Shown: positions 52,072 to 62,158 of the stretch, piece after piece
Layout of the letters: every line of letters starts with the position of its first letter
How positions within the stretch are numbered: the stretch's first letter is position 1
Source: Prevotella sp. E9-3
GTDB lineage: Bacteria > Bacteroidota > Bacteroidia > Bacteroidales > Bacteroidaceae
NCBI RefSeq assembly: GCF_022024015.1
Contig: NZ_CP091786.1
Coordinates: 2,976,001-3,040,000, forward strand
Reading direction: 5' to 3'
DNA: 64,000 nucleotides
Notes under the pieces: generated by a model
Database searches by the model: none
Seen by the model: only the letters and a program-made list of their open reading frames with translations
Told to the model about the DNA's origin: nothing
Made by a program: the position numbers and the translations under genes

Positions 52072-55000
52072 ATGAAGAAAACAGTACTTTTAACTTTCAC
52101 TTTGTTATTTTCTACCACACTTACGGTATGTGGTCAAAGTGTAAGGGTGATGAAAGAAACACCCAAATTTACTGTTGAACAATTAGTTCAACAAGGTATC
52201 AACAAGAACGATGTTACCCATTTGGCAAATGCCAATACAGTGACAGGTCTGGGAAAAAACGTACCGAAGCGTACTTACCCAGTAGGCGATTCACGCAACA
52301 ACACGAAGCCCCTGCAACGTGCAAAAGCTGAAGAACAACCCTTGGAACTGTTCACAGTAGCCCAGTCATACCATAAGGGATATAGTTTCAACTATAATGG
52401 TGGTGATGTGTTTACCTATAGCATAACGCTCACGCGCGAGGGTAATAAGGTAACGATAAACAATCTGTTCGACATGGAGGCTCAAAGTGCCGGCTCGTGG
52501 TCGGTAAGTAAAGACTTGCCAATAGAGGGTACATATGATGAAACGGAGAAGACCATCACCATTCCTGTAGGCACCGTTTGTGGTGACTATGGCGGTTATT
52601 ACGATGCTATATTGAGTGGCGGAACTGTCAGCGAGAATGGTGTGCTCACTCCATCGGCTGAGGTAGTGTTTGACGTAGAGGGCGACTTTGAGCGAATCAC
52701 TGCACGCGAAGCAGTGGCTGCTACTTATACCTATGGTACTATCCGCATCTATAAGTCATTCACTGCCGCAGTGGCAAAAGCCGACGTTGCAAATCTCATA
52801 TCTTTCACTGAGGACATGGACTTTGGCGAGACCTTTGTAGGAAACGATGCCACACGCACTGTTCAGCTGATTAATACCGGTGGAATGGATGCAGACTTTT
52901 CTATCGTTCTTGACAGTGATGATGACAGTTATACTGTGACTCCACAGGCAGGTACGGTTCCTGCAAAATCAGTTCTTGAGCTGGTATTTACGCTCAACAA
53001 CAATACAGCTGGAGAATACGAGGGTATTGCCACACTTACCTACGACAATGGAACATCAGAAGAAAATCTGGTATTCTCAATGAATGGTAAGGTGAAAGAC
53101 TATCCCAACTATTCAGCTATTGTAAAGGAAGGTGACTTTACTTTCACTACTGGCATTGATTTCCCATTTGAAATCACTGACCTTGGCGATGGTACCACAG
53201 TTGCCCAAAGCGGTACCCACGGTGCATATGGTAATTCTTATTTAGAGGCTAAATTCACTGTGCCGGAAGGAAAACTGGGTACTCTATCCTGGAAAGGCAA
53301 GAGCAACAACTCAAGCTATTGGTATCAGTGTGCCGGTGGTTACTTCGTTGATGACTTGACAACAGCAGTTGCATCCTTTACCGGTACTGATGAAGACATT
53401 AGCAGTTCTATTGAGTTTGCACCTGGCGAACACTTCGTTCGTTTCCAGTACGACGGCTACTATTATACAGGCTTAGAGGAAAACAAACTCTACGTGTATG
53501 ACCTCTCACTGACCACAACAGATATACAGAGTAATGCTGCCGAACTTCTGACTCCAGAAATAAAATTAGGCAATTTTGTGCTGAAGACTGGTGAATCGCA
53601 TGGAACAGCCAACATCATCATCCGCAATAAGGGTGCCAACGAGCTTAAGGTGACTTCTGCCAATAGCGACAATAACGAGTTTACTCCCCAACCCACTGCC
53701 GATGGCGCTGCAACGCTAAAAGACTTGATTATCCCCGTTGAGTTTGCTACAACCACACCTGGTGAAAAAACAGCCAACATCACGCTTATTACCACTGCAG
53801 GAACCTTTAATGCCACAGTAAAAGCCAACGTGATGGCCATGCCCGACTTTGCATCGGTTGTTTCAGAAGGTGTAGAATATATGTCGTTCGATGTGAACGA
53901 GCAGTACCCATTCACTGTTGAAAACGGAAAAGCCTGGAACAAGAATGCCGGAGAGCCTAACGATGTTGCTAGTCAGTCATCATTTACCATCAGTTTTACC
54001 ATTCCTGAAGGTAAGATTGGTTACTTCACATGGGATGGTGAAGCATGGGGTGATACAGAACAGAGTTATAACTACTGCGGTGTTGACATGAATGATGCTC
54101 CCCGCATGACTTCCGGGTCTGCCGCTTTCTACCAAAAGGGTAATGGTGCTTCTGCTGGTTCAGCCGATCTCGATGATGCATGGCAGGCTTTCACCCAATG
54201 TATTGCCGGTTTCCACTCTTTCCGCTTCTTCTATCAGAAGGCCGGCAATGGTATAATTCCCGAGGGTGACAAATATGTAGTAAGCAATATCCGTCTGGTT
54301 GTAGAAGACTTCGAAAAATTTAATGCAGAACTGAACGAGAAAGAGGTTACATTCAAGGAATCCTATGTCGGTCCACAACGATATACCACTGCTACTGTAA
54401 GTCTGAAAAATACCGGTTCAGAACCACTAGAGGTTACTGAAATCAGTGCTAACGAGCCATTCTATGGTATTGTTCCCCAAGAAAAAGCCAAATTCGGAAG
54501 CAGTATGAATGTCGAACTTTGGTTCTACCCAAGTGAGAAGGGTACTTTTGATAAGGATATTACGATCAAGACTAGCGCTGGCGATTTCACCGTAGCTTGT
54601 CATGGTGTGGCAAAAGACTATACAGATGAAGGTATTCTCTTCCTTGGCGATTTTGAGGACGATGCCTATGCATGGTCACTGTACGATGCTGACAAGGATG
54701 GTTCAAACTGGAACTTGGGTACGAACCTTTGGGGTACTTACTATCCTGACGGCCATTATACCCATGCGGGCGCTCAGTGTCTGGCATCGCCTTCAAACTA
54801 TTACGCTCCTGACAACTGGACCTTCTCACCTGCTATCACTATTCCGGAAGACGGAGCCACGCTCAGCTATTTCGTAGCAGCCTTCAGTCCAACAACTTGG
54901 TTGGAGCACTACAGTTTCTATATCGCCGAGGACATTTCAGACTTAGAGGCTATTAAAAATAAAGGAGCCATTATCGAAGAGACGATGGAAGAAGCTCAGG

Positions 55001-55302
55001 GCGCTATGGATGGTTGGATTGAGCGAACAGTAGATCTTAAGGACTATGCAGGCAAGACTGTATATCTGTGCTTCCGCCATCACGACACCGAACAGCAGTA
55101 CCTGATTCGTTTGGACGACGTAATTATTCGCAAGACAGAGGATTCTGGTATCGGTTCAAACTTCAAGAGCGCCCACAAGGCCCAAAGTACATACTTCAAT
55201 GCTGCCGGACAGACTACTGCGAAGCCTCAAAAGGGTATTACTATCGTACGGAAACAGTATGAAGACGGTAGTGTGAAGACCTTCAAAGCTATAGAGCGTT
55301 AA
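52072..55302 (+). CDS. Large secreted surface protein with Ig-like and jelly-roll domains and sorting-like tail
   Basis: 1076 aa from ATG 52072, chosen since it follows the promoter and gives the signal peptide MKKTVLLTFTLLFSTTLTVC ending GQS. Three or more DUF1573/ASH-like beta domains (for example DFGETFVGNDATRTVQL, about 260-345) alternate with carbohydrate-binding-like modules. A C-terminal choice-of-anchor J/MAM-like jelly roll (about 865-1030, FEDDAYAWSLYDADKDG) is followed by a tail with YFNAAGQTTA and GITIVRK. The tail resembles those of the M6 protease and the next gene. It is probably exposed at the surface and may bind glycans or host matter. No catalytic residues are recognised. 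Confidence 0.86.
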   Translation: MKKTVLLTFTLLFSTTLTVCGQSVRVMKETPKFTVEQLVQQGINKNDVTHLANANTVTGLGKNVPKRTYPVGDSRNNTKPLQRAKAEEQPLELFTVAQSYHKGYSFNYNGGDVFTYSITLTREGNKVTINNLFDMEAQSAGSWSVSKDLPIEGTYDETEKTITIPVGTVCGDYGGYYDAILSGGTVSENGVLTPSAEVVFDVEGDFERITAREAVAATYTYGTIRIYKSFTAAVAKADVANLISFTEDMDFGETFVGNDATRTVQLINTGGMDADFSIVLDSDDDSYTVTPQAGTVPAKSVLELVFTLNNNTAGEYEGIATLTYDNGTSEENLVFSMNGKVKDYPNYSAIVKEGDFTFTTGIDFPFEITDLGDGTTVAQSGTHGAYGNSYLEAKFTVPEGKLGTLSWKGKSNNSSYWYQCAGGYFVDDLTTAVASFTGTDEDISSSIEFAPGEHFVRFQYDGYYYTGLEENKLYVYDLSLTTTDIQSNAAELLTPEIKLGNFVLKTGESHGTANIIIRNKGANELKVTSANSDNNEFTPQPTADGAATLKDLIIPVEFATTTPGEKTANITLITTAGTFNATVKANVMAMPDFASVVSEGVEYMSFDVNEQYPFTVENGKAWNKNAGEPNDVASQSSFTISFTIPEGKIGYFTWDGEAWGDTEQSYNYCGVDMNDAPRMTSGSAAFYQKGNGASAGSADLDDAWQAFTQCIAGFHSFRFFYQKAGNGIIPEGDKYVVSNIRLVVEDFEKFNAELNEKEVTFKESYVGPQRYTTATVSLKNTGSEPLEVTEISANEPFYGIVPQEKAKFGSSMNVELWFYPSEKGTFDKDITIKTSAGDFTVACHGVAKDYTDEGILFLGDFEDDAYAWSLYDADKDGSNWNLGTNLWGTYYPDGHYTHAGAQCLASPSNYYAPDNWTFSPAITIPEDGATLSYFVAAFSPTTWLEHYSFYIAEDISDLEAIKNKGAIIEETMEEAQGAMDGWIERTVDLKDYAGKTVYLCFRHHDTEQQYLIRLDDVIIRKTEDSGIGSNFKSAHKAQSTYFNAAGQTTAKPQKGITIVRKQYEDGSVKTFKAIER

Positions 55303-55332
55303 CAATCTTATCACTTAATAATTATTCGATTG

Positions 55333-57105
55333 ATGAAACATTTTTCAATCATTCTTCTGACTTTGCTCACTCTTTGCGGAGTGGGCAAAGCTCAGATTAG
55401 CGGACTCAGCATTGGCTATTGTGCAGGCGAGTTAGGTTCCAACCCAACGGGATTCAATTCAACCACATCGGGCGACCAGATTAGTGCAGCCATATATGTT
55501 CCTGCCGATCAGATACAGGCCTACAAGGGAAATCATATTGATGAGATCCGTGTAGGACTGGCCAGTAAGCTGAATGTCAACAATATGACGGTATGGCTGC
55601 GCTCATCACTCACAGGTAGCGATTTGGCTTCAGCTACTATTGAAAGTAGCGACATTGTCAAAGGATGGAACACTTTAAAATTTGAGACCCCATATGACAT
55701 TACCGACACAACGCCAGGCCTCTACATAGGTTACACATTCACTCAGAAAAACACTTCAAAGGCGATAGCCGTTGTCGGACTGCCACAAGCCAACGCTCTT
55801 TTTACCAAGTTGGGAACGACAGTCGAATGGGCCGACCGTTCTGCTGAAGGAACACTCGCCATCGAAGCACTTGTTTACGGTGACAATCTTCCCAAACACA
55901 ACCTGTCGCTCATATCAATGAATACGCAGAAAGTATTTGTTGTTGACAAAGGCACCTTTTCTGCATCACTTCTGATACGCAACGTGGCTCAGCAGACCAT
56001 CAGCGGTTTTGATGTGATATGCAAAGTCGATGGACTTAGCGAAAGGTATTCTGCTCATATTGAAGAGTCGATTGCTTATGGTGAGGTAAAGGAAGTCGAA
56101 GCAAACTTCATTTTGACAAGTATCACCTCAAACAATCCAGACACGCGCACAGTAACCATCACTATCGACAACCTGAATGAAGGTACAGACGAAGCCATGA
56201 GTGACAATTCTCTACAGACCACTATCCAGGTGGTGAACCACGATTTCACGCGTGTTCCCCTTGTTGAGGAATTCACTACCGAAAAATGTACCAATTGTCC
56301 ACGTGTAGCGGCTTATCTGCATCATGCTGCTGAAGACGAGCGTTTTGCCGGCCGATTCAATAGTGTGGAACACCATTCTGGTTACTACACCGATGTTTAC
56401 ACCATTCAGGCCGACACCCAATGGGAGTGGTTCTATGATAATGTCTATGCGCCAGCCATTATGCTCGACCGTTCTCCTGAATATGGCGATGTTGCTCAGA
56501 CTGCTGTTTATTGTCCCACGTCACAGAGCCAGTTTGACAACTACCTGCAACGCGAACTTCTTAAATCTGCCTTTGTCAGTCTAAAAATTGACGTAAAGCC
56601 AAATGATACTGACTACACCCTTGATATCACTGTCAGTGGAGAACGTTCAAAAACCGATCTCACCGTTAATCCCGCACGTATCACTGTGATGCTGACCGAG
56701 ACCAATCTTGTGAGCACAAATCAGGCAGGCTATAGTGGTGAATACACCCATGTCAATGTGGGGCGTCGCGTCAATGCAATATGGGGTGAGGAATTAGAGT
56801 GGCAGGGCAACAACTACACCTACCACTGCACGTTGAGTTATAGCCCGGCATATGTAAAAAAGAATATGGGAATCCTTGCTTTTATCCACGACGGAGACCG
56901 CAGCGACAAACTGTCATGGGAAGTTTGTAACAGTGCTTCAGTACCTGCTTTTAACGGTAACAACGAATCTGGTATCCACATGGCAGGAAACAATTCCGAA
57001 AACAACCTGCAATATTACGACCTGCACGGAAATAAGCGTTTATCTCCACAATCAGGTCTCAATATTGTAAAGCAGGGAAATAAGGTAAGGAAGTTCTATT
57101 ATTGA
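55333..57105 (+). CDS. Omp28-like secreted protein with thioredoxin-like domain
   Basis: 590 aa from ATG 55333 (a TTG precedes it). Signal peptide MKHFSIILLTLLTLCGVGKA. The first half is beta-rich. At about residue 315 comes EFTTEKCTNCPRVAAYLHHA, the CxxC of an Omp28/thioredoxin-like domain. The C-terminus (YYDLHGNKRLSPQSGLNIVK, ending KVRKFYY) matches the sorting-like tail of its partner. It lies 30 bp after the partner gene and is likely co-secreted. Its last 7 nt overlap the convergent hydrolase gene. Confidence 0.86.
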   Translation: MKHFSIILLTLLTLCGVGKAQISGLSIGYCAGELGSNPTGFNSTTSGDQISAAIYVPADQIQAYKGNHIDEIRVGLASKLNVNNMTVWLRSSLTGSDLASATIESSDIVKGWNTLKFETPYDITDTTPGLYIGYTFTQKNTSKAIAVVGLPQANALFTKLGTTVEWADRSAEGTLAIEALVYGDNLPKHNLSLISMNTQKVFVVDKGTFSASLLIRNVAQQTISGFDVICKVDGLSERYSAHIEESIAYGEVKEVEANFILTSITSNNPDTRTVTITIDNLNEGTDEAMSDNSLQTTIQVVNHDFTRVPLVEEFTTEKCTNCPRVAAYLHHAAEDERFAGRFNSVEHHSGYYTDVYTIQADTQWEWFYDNVYAPAIMLDRSPEYGDVAQTAVYCPTSQSQFDNYLQRELLKSAFVSLKIDVKPNDTDYTLDITVSGERSKTDLTVNPARITVMLTETNLVSTNQAGYSGEYTHVNVGRRVNAIWGEELEWQGNNYTYHCTLSYSPAYVKKNMGILAFIHDGDRSDKLSWEVCNSASVPAFNGNNESGIHMAGNNSENNLQYYDLHGNKRLSPQSGLNIVKQGNKVRKFYY

Positions 57106-58073
57106 CCGCCAAGGAGGGCGAAATAATCTATCACGGATTCCCACGTTTTGAACGTGTCGGAACCGAACTCCAAGAAGGTGGCCATCGAGTCACCTTCTTT
57201 CTTTTTGGCCAACAGATAGTCACCATAGAGCAAATCCCTGCGATGGGTATAGACCACATGATGCCAAGCTGGAACATTGATATGTTCGTCTATCCACGAC
57301 TGAACGCTATAGTCGTCAGCCACAAAATACACCTGATAATGTTCTATCAGCTGGCGAACAGCCTTCATCATCGATGAAGCCGGTTGCATGCGGCCATCCA
57401 TCAAAGTTTCTACACCTATATATAATATTGGACGCTGACGCTGCTCCTGACGGTCGTCAATCCATCGGATTACTGGCACTACGGCATTCATGAACGAACG
57501 GTCGTCCATTCGATGTTCGCCATGAAAAGAAATGCTTTGACTGTAATGCTCCTCAAACAGGCTTTTGGTATGAACCAACGGGTCTTCGTCACCAAAAAGA
57601 CCGAACACTCGTTTCTGCTCTTCTTCATCTTCGGCACTGGCAAAGTTCTGTTCCGACACTTGACGGTATTCTTTCACCAAGGGCTTATCCACATAGAATT
57701 CCTGAACGCCATCCTCACGAGGTGAGAAAAACTGCTGTTTTCCCGTAAGTCCGTGCTCACTCATCGTATCTGCAATGCGGAACGCGGGATTGGTCAGGAT
57801 GCGGTCATAACCGTAGAGCATCTCGGCGTACATACCTCCCATGGAGGTTCCAATGATGAGCGACGGCTGTTCCTTCTTGCAAGTATCGTGCAACAGGACC
57901 ATCGCCTCCTCTGGATGGAGAGGAAGATCAGGAGCCACCACATGTGCATTAGGCAGTACCTCGCGCAGTCGGACCACGGTGCCAGACTGGCCACTACTGC
58001 CAAATCCATGAACATAAAGAATGGTTTTGCCCGACATCAGTTCGGGAAACTGTTTGATATACTGATTTTCCAT
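57099..58073 (-). CDS. YqiA/YcfP-type alpha/beta hydrolase with HAD-like C-terminal part
   Basis: 324 aa from ATG 58073; the earlier start at 58085 overlaps the promoter box. The N-terminal half (about 15-210) is a small esterase of the UPF0227/YqiA type: ILYVHGFGSSGQSGT, nucleophile elbow IGTSMGGMYAE (Ser about 79), acid GDEDPLV and His in FHGEHRM. The C-terminal part begins RPILYIGVETLMDG and looks like a degenerate HAD fold ending in a PEAFALL-like helix. The fusion is common in Bacteroidales but uncharacterised. Its stop overlaps the end of the opposing gene by 7 nt. Confidence 0.85.
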   Translation of the reverse strand: MENQYIKQFPELMSGKTILYVHGFGSSGQSGTVVRLREVLPNAHVVAPDLPLHPEEAMVLLHDTCKKEQPSLIIGTSMGGMYAEMLYGYDRILTNPAFRIADTMSEHGLTGKQQFFSPREDGVQEFYVDKPLVKEYRQVSEQNFASAEDEEEQKRVFGLFGDEDPLVHTKSLFEEHYSQSISFHGEHRMDDRSFMNAVVPVIRWIDDRQEQRQRPILYIGVETLMDGRMQPASSMMKAVRQLIEHYQVYFVADDYSVQSWIDEHINVPAWHHVVYTHRRDLLYGDYLLAKKKEGDSMATFLEFGSDTFKTWESVIDYFALLGGQ

Positions 58074-58082
58074 AATTATGCG

Positions 58083-58090
58083 CAAAGTTA
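58083..58090 (-). promoter_or_regulatory. -7 box (TAACTTTG) of the hydrolase gene
   Basis: TAACTTTG on the minus strand, 9 nt before ATG 58073, so the leader is only about 5 nt. Confidence 0.65.
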
Positions 58091-58174
58091 GGTATTTTCT
58101 GCCGAATGTGGCTGCTGCGAGGTTAAAATATCATAATTCCATGGAACTTTATGCGTTTTTGCACGTCATATCAG

Positions 58175-58182
58175 TAAATTTG
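58175..58182 (+). promoter_or_regulatory. -7 box (TAAATTTG) of the OmpA lipoprotein gene
   Basis: TAAATTTG, 67 nt before the ATG at 58250. A small hairpin TGCCA-TACTG-TGGCA (58187-58201) follows in the leader. Confidence 0.6.
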
Positions 58183-58249
58183 CAGTGCCATACTGTGGCA
58201 GAAACGGCTGCAGTAAGCCTGAATTTGTAACTTAAAACGATTATTGATA

Positions 58250-59104
58250 ATGAAAAAGAATTTCATGTTTGTAGCTATCGCAGCCGGACTGCTGTTGAGT
58301 AGCTGCGCAAGCAAAAAGGATTTAGTTAATTGTCAGACAGAGAACAAACAACTGACCACTTCACTTCAGTCTGCCCGTGAAGATCTGGCCGCACGTACCG
58401 CACGTGTGCAGAGTCTCGAAGAGCAGCTGGCTGCACAGAAAGCGGCTTTGGCTGAGCAGAAGAAGCAGATGGCAAAACTACAGAACTCGCTGGATAAGAG
58501 TTTGACAAATGCCTCACAGAACAATGTATCAATTGAGAAACTGGTTGACCAGATCAACGAGTCAAACCAATACATCCGCCATCTGGTAGAGGTTAAATCA
58601 AAGAGCGACTCCCTGAACCTGGTGCTTCAGAACAACTTGACCCGCTCGCTCTCGAAAGAAGAGCTTAAGGAGGTTGATGTTCAGGTACTTAAAGGTGTTG
58701 TCTATATTTCATTGGCCGACAACATGCTCTATAAGAGCGGTAGCTACGAAATCAACGACCGTGCCGCCCAGACACTGGAGAAGATTGCCAAGATTATCAC
58801 CGACTATAAGGACTATGACGTACTGATTGAGGGTAACACCGATGATGTACCCATCTCAAAGCAGAATATCCGCAACAACTGGGACCTCTCATGTCTGCGT
58901 GCCTCGTCAGTGGTTCAGTGCCTTCAGACAAAATATGGTGTAGATCCTAAACGCCTCACTGCCGGTGGACGCGGCCAGTACAACCCACTGCAGTCGAACG
59001 ACACTGAAGTAGGACGCCAGCGCAACCGTCGCACCCAGATTATCATCACGCCAAAACTGGATGAGTTCATGGAGCTGATTGGTGAAGCACCTGAAACAAA
59101 GTAA
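58250..59104 (+). CDS. OmpA-family peptidoglycan-binding lipoprotein
   Basis: 284 aa from ATG 58250. Signal sequence with lipobox (LLLSSC, Cys about 20), a coiled coil (about 25-110) rich in Glu/Gln/Lys with LEEQLAAQKAALAEQKKQMA, then an OmpA C-terminal domain (about 150-270) with IEGNTDDVPI, NWDLSCLRASSVV and GRQRNRRTQIII, the diaminopimelate-binding pattern. It ties the outer membrane to the wall. It has its own promoter and terminator. A YiaD/Pal-like role is inferred. Confidence 0.93.
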   Translation: MKKNFMFVAIAAGLLLSSCASKKDLVNCQTENKQLTTSLQSAREDLAARTARVQSLEEQLAAQKAALAEQKKQMAKLQNSLDKSLTNASQNNVSIEKLVDQINESNQYIRHLVEVKSKSDSLNLVLQNNLTRSLSKEELKEVDVQVLKGVVYISLADNMLYKSGSYEINDRAAQTLEKIAKIITDYKDYDVLIEGNTDDVPISKQNIRNNWDLSCLRASSVVQCLQTKYGVDPKRLTAGGRGQYNPLQSNDTEVGRQRNRRTQIIITPKLDEFMELIGEAPETK

Positions 59105-59114
59105 TTCCAACTAC

Positions 59115-59166
59115 AGGACAGTTTTCTTACCTGCTACAGGGAAAGAGAACTGTCCTTTCCTTTTTT
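59115..59166 (+). terminator. Terminator of the OmpA lipoprotein gene
   Basis: AGGACAGTTTTCTT (59115-59128) pairs with the complementary AAGAGAACTGTCCT (59144-59157 region) and is followed by TTCCTTTTTT. Confidence 0.82.
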
Positions 59167-59228
59167 ATACCTGAAACACAGGCATAACGACCTTACCACT
59201 ATTAAAGTTAATAATAACTACAACCCAC

Positions 59229-60269
59229 ATGAAGAAACTACTACTGTCTGTCATCATGGCAACATCGGCCCTTGCTGCTCAGGCTCAAAACATTCAGAAA
59301 GGCACCTACGGCTACTTGTATTGCCACATGAGCGATCGAGGCGAATATACAGCCTATGCACTGAGTCGCGATGGCTATCACTACGAAGATATTATTGGAG
59401 GCAATCCTATCATGGATCCCAAAGAGCATGCACGCATTGAGGGCGGACAGCGCGATGCGTTCATTACCCGTGCCTGGAACGGAAAGGGCTATGTGATGGT
59501 GACCACCGACATGTGTGTGGCCAAGAGCCGGAAATGGGACAATTACGGCATTGATTTATTGAAAAGTGACGACCTGATTCACTGGACCAGCGTAACTTTC
59601 GACTACCGCAAAGGAACCAACATTTTCTCGAATCCTGAAACAGAGAGTGTGTATAAAGACTGGTCAACCATTAATCGTGTATGGGCACCACAGATTTTCT
59701 GGGATCCTAATTATGTATGGGAAAATGGCGAAAAAGGGGGCTATATGATTTATTATTCCATGCTGAACCGTCCAGAGGAGGAATATGACCGTATGTATTA
59801 CTCGTATGCCGACAAGTCGTTCACCCGACTGACACAGCCCAAGCTGCTCTTTGACTGGGGCTATGCCACCATCGATGCCGACATCAATCTTCTTCCCGAC
59901 GGTCTCTATCACATGCTCATCAAGAAAGAAGGTGGAAAGCCTGGCATCTATACGGCCACATCGAAGAATCTGACCAGCGGATGGAGCGAGCCCGTTGAAA
60001 ACGACTATGTGAGTTTTGAAGGCCGGAAGAAATGCGAGGGTTCGAGTGCTTTCCAACTGATAGGCGACAAGACTTGGCGTGTGGCCTACATACAGTACAG
60101 TGACAATCCTAAGCACTACCGCATTTGCGAGGCCGACGAGAATCTGCGCAATTTCAAGAATCCCGTTGACATCCAGGGCGTAACAGGTCCGCAGCACGGT
60201 TCGTTTATGCGACTCACCAAGAAAGAATACAAACGACTGAAAAAATGGTCTGACAAAAATAGACGCTGA
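59229..60269 (+). CDS. GH43-like five-bladed beta-propeller glycosidase, secreted
   Basis: 346 aa. Signal peptide MKKLLLSVIMATSALAAQAQ. The body contains propeller motifs of GH43/GH32-like enzymes: ALSRDGYHYE, GGQRDAFITRA, SDDLIHWTSV, WAPQIFWDP, DWGYATIDADINLLPDG and CEGSSAFQL. The candidate acids are the Asp in RDAF, the Asp in DADI and Glu in CEGS. It likely acts on arabinose- or xylose-containing plant glycan or a fructan. It is first in a three-gene operon with 2-bp and 24-bp gaps. No SusC/SusD pair or sensor is beside it. Confidence 0.86.
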   Translation: MKKLLLSVIMATSALAAQAQNIQKGTYGYLYCHMSDRGEYTAYALSRDGYHYEDIIGGNPIMDPKEHARIEGGQRDAFITRAWNGKGYVMVTTDMCVAKSRKWDNYGIDLLKSDDLIHWTSVTFDYRKGTNIFSNPETESVYKDWSTINRVWAPQIFWDPNYVWENGEKGGYMIYYSMLNRPEEEYDRMYYSYADKSFTRLTQPKLLFDWGYATIDADINLLPDGLYHMLIKKEGGKPGIYTATSKNLTSGWSEPVENDYVSFEGRKKCEGSSAFQLIGDKTWRVAYIQYSDNPKHYRICEADENLRNFKNPVDIQGVTGPQHGSFMRLTKKEYKRLKKWSDKNRR

Positions 60270-60271
60270 AA

Positions 60272-62134
60272 ATGAATAACAAAAAACCTTGCTTGCCAAG
60301 CATCTGCAGGGGATGGATACTCTGTCTGGCAGCCCTCATTGCAGCTTTTTGCTATATTATTAACTACGAAAGCAACTACCTGCTGCGTGTACAGGAACTG
60401 AACCTGTTTCTCTATACCCCACTCTTTTTCAAACAACAACTGGTAGTGCCGGGCGGACTGCTTACCTATCTGGGCACCTACTTTACACAGTATTTCTATT
60501 ATCCCTGGCTGGGAACCTTATTCCTATGCCTATGGCTGGGCCTGATGATGTGGCTCATAGGCCGAGCCTTTCGTTTCTCAGCCCAATGGACAGTACTCCT
60601 GCTGATACCGGCTGCATTGGTACTTATTACCGACTTCAACCTCGGTTATTGGCTGTTCTACCTGAAACTGCGCGGACATTTCTTCATAGCAGTAATGGGC
60701 ACATCGCTCATTGCCTCACTGGTATGGCTGTACCGTGTGGTTCCGGCACGCTTCACGTTCATGGTGCTGGCTGCCATCCTGGCCTATCCTGTTGCAGGCT
60801 TTTACGGACTGCTGGCCGTACTGCTTATGGGCATACTGGCTTGGCGCCTGCCAGGACTGTCACTCACACAGCGCATACTGAACAGCGCACTGGCCATTGT
60901 GCTACTGATAGCCGTTCCCAACATCTACTACCGTCAGGTGTATTACCAGACCAACAGCGACTTTATCTGGTGGCAGGCACTACCGGTATATCCGGATTCA
61001 GATGCGTTGTCCACCTACTACTATCCCTTCATTCTTCTGGCACTTTTCCTCGTCCTCTCTGCAGCCTTGTACAGAGTTCAGTGGCCCGAAAAATGGCTTA
61101 AAGCTCAGTGGCAGCGTCTTGCCACCCAACTGCTGATTGCTGTAGTAACGGTATTCTGTTGTTGGAACTTCTGGTATAAAGACCAGACCTTCCATGAGGA
61201 ACTGCAGATGGAGCTGTATGTTGCCAATTCCAATTGGGAAGGGGTGCTGAAAGTGATGCGACAGCACGAAGGTGAGCCCACTCGCATGATGGTGATGTAC
61301 AAGAACCTGGCTTTGTTCAAACTGGGACGGGCCGGCGATGAGATGTACAACTATGCCGATGGTTCAAAAAAACTGAACTGCGACTTCGAAGTGCGCATGG
61401 CCCAATTAGGCGGAAAGTATATCTACCTGAACTACGGACTGCCCAACTACTGCTACCGCTGGTGTCTGGAGGACGGAGTTGAATACGGGTGGAGAGCCGA
61501 ACATCTGAAGTTTCTGGTACGCTGTGCCTTGTTGAACGATGAATGGAAAGTGGCCAAGAAATACATTGATATACTGAAACAAACACGTTTCCACCGCCAG
61601 TGGACTGAGCACTACGAACAGTTGGCCAACTCCATGGCCAGCGATATGACAGGAAAACCATGGGCAGTTGTACTGAAAGATGCCGAGTTAGGTCCTATCC
61701 GCCACATCATGTCGCCTGCCGACATCTTGGGCAGTGACCAGGCACTCATTGAGTTGTTCCTGCTCAACCTGCAAGCACACCGGATAACCCAAGACCCTGT
61801 CTGCGCTGAACTCATACTGCTCTCAGCACTGCAACTGAAGGATATTCCCACTTTCTGGCGGGCCTTCAACCAGTATGCCATACTGAAGAAAAACGGACGC
61901 ATTCCCCGCCATTTCCAGGAAGCAGCGTTCCTCTATGGCAATTTGGAACACAACGTTGACATCAGTCACATGCCTTTCGACCCTGCCATCCCTGCCAGTT
62001 ATCAGGCTTTCATGCAGGCTGCCCAGCAGTGTCAGGGCATGACCGAGGAGCAGATGAAGGTGGCCCTGCGCTCACGCTTCGGCAACACGTTCTATTACAA
62101 TTATTTCCTCATGCGCAACATGAAAACGTATTGA
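60272..62134 (+). CDS. DUF6057 membrane protein with helical soluble half
   Basis: 620 aa. About ten membrane segments fill residues 10-315 (ILCLAALIAAFCYIINYES and so on). A soluble helical region with short repeats like LGRAGDEMYNYADGS and AKKYIDILKQ fills the rest. This matches what I know as the Bacteroidetes DUF6057 family; the function is unknown. It starts 2 bp after the propeller gene and precedes a c-heme protein, so a role in envelope export or energy coupling for these products is possible. Confidence 0.82.
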   Translation: MNNKKPCLPSICRGWILCLAALIAAFCYIINYESNYLLRVQELNLFLYTPLFFKQQLVVPGGLLTYLGTYFTQYFYYPWLGTLFLCLWLGLMMWLIGRAFRFSAQWTVLLLIPAALVLITDFNLGYWLFYLKLRGHFFIAVMGTSLIASLVWLYRVVPARFTFMVLAAILAYPVAGFYGLLAVLLMGILAWRLPGLSLTQRILNSALAIVLLIAVPNIYYRQVYYQTNSDFIWWQALPVYPDSDALSTYYYPFILLALFLVLSAALYRVQWPEKWLKAQWQRLATQLLIAVVTVFCCWNFWYKDQTFHEELQMELYVANSNWEGVLKVMRQHEGEPTRMMVMYKNLALFKLGRAGDEMYNYADGSKKLNCDFEVRMAQLGGKYIYLNYGLPNYCYRWCLEDGVEYGWRAEHLKFLVRCALLNDEWKVAKKYIDILKQTRFHRQWTEHYEQLANSMASDMTGKPWAVVLKDAELGPIRHIMSPADILGSDQALIELFLLNLQAHRITQDPVCAELILLSALQLKDIPTFWRAFNQYAILKKNGRIPRHFQEAAFLYGNLEHNVDISHMPFDPAIPASYQAFMQAAQQCQGMTEEQMKVALRSRFGNTFYYNYFLMRNMKTY

Positions 62135-62158
62135 GAAATCGACAAATCGAGAAATGAA

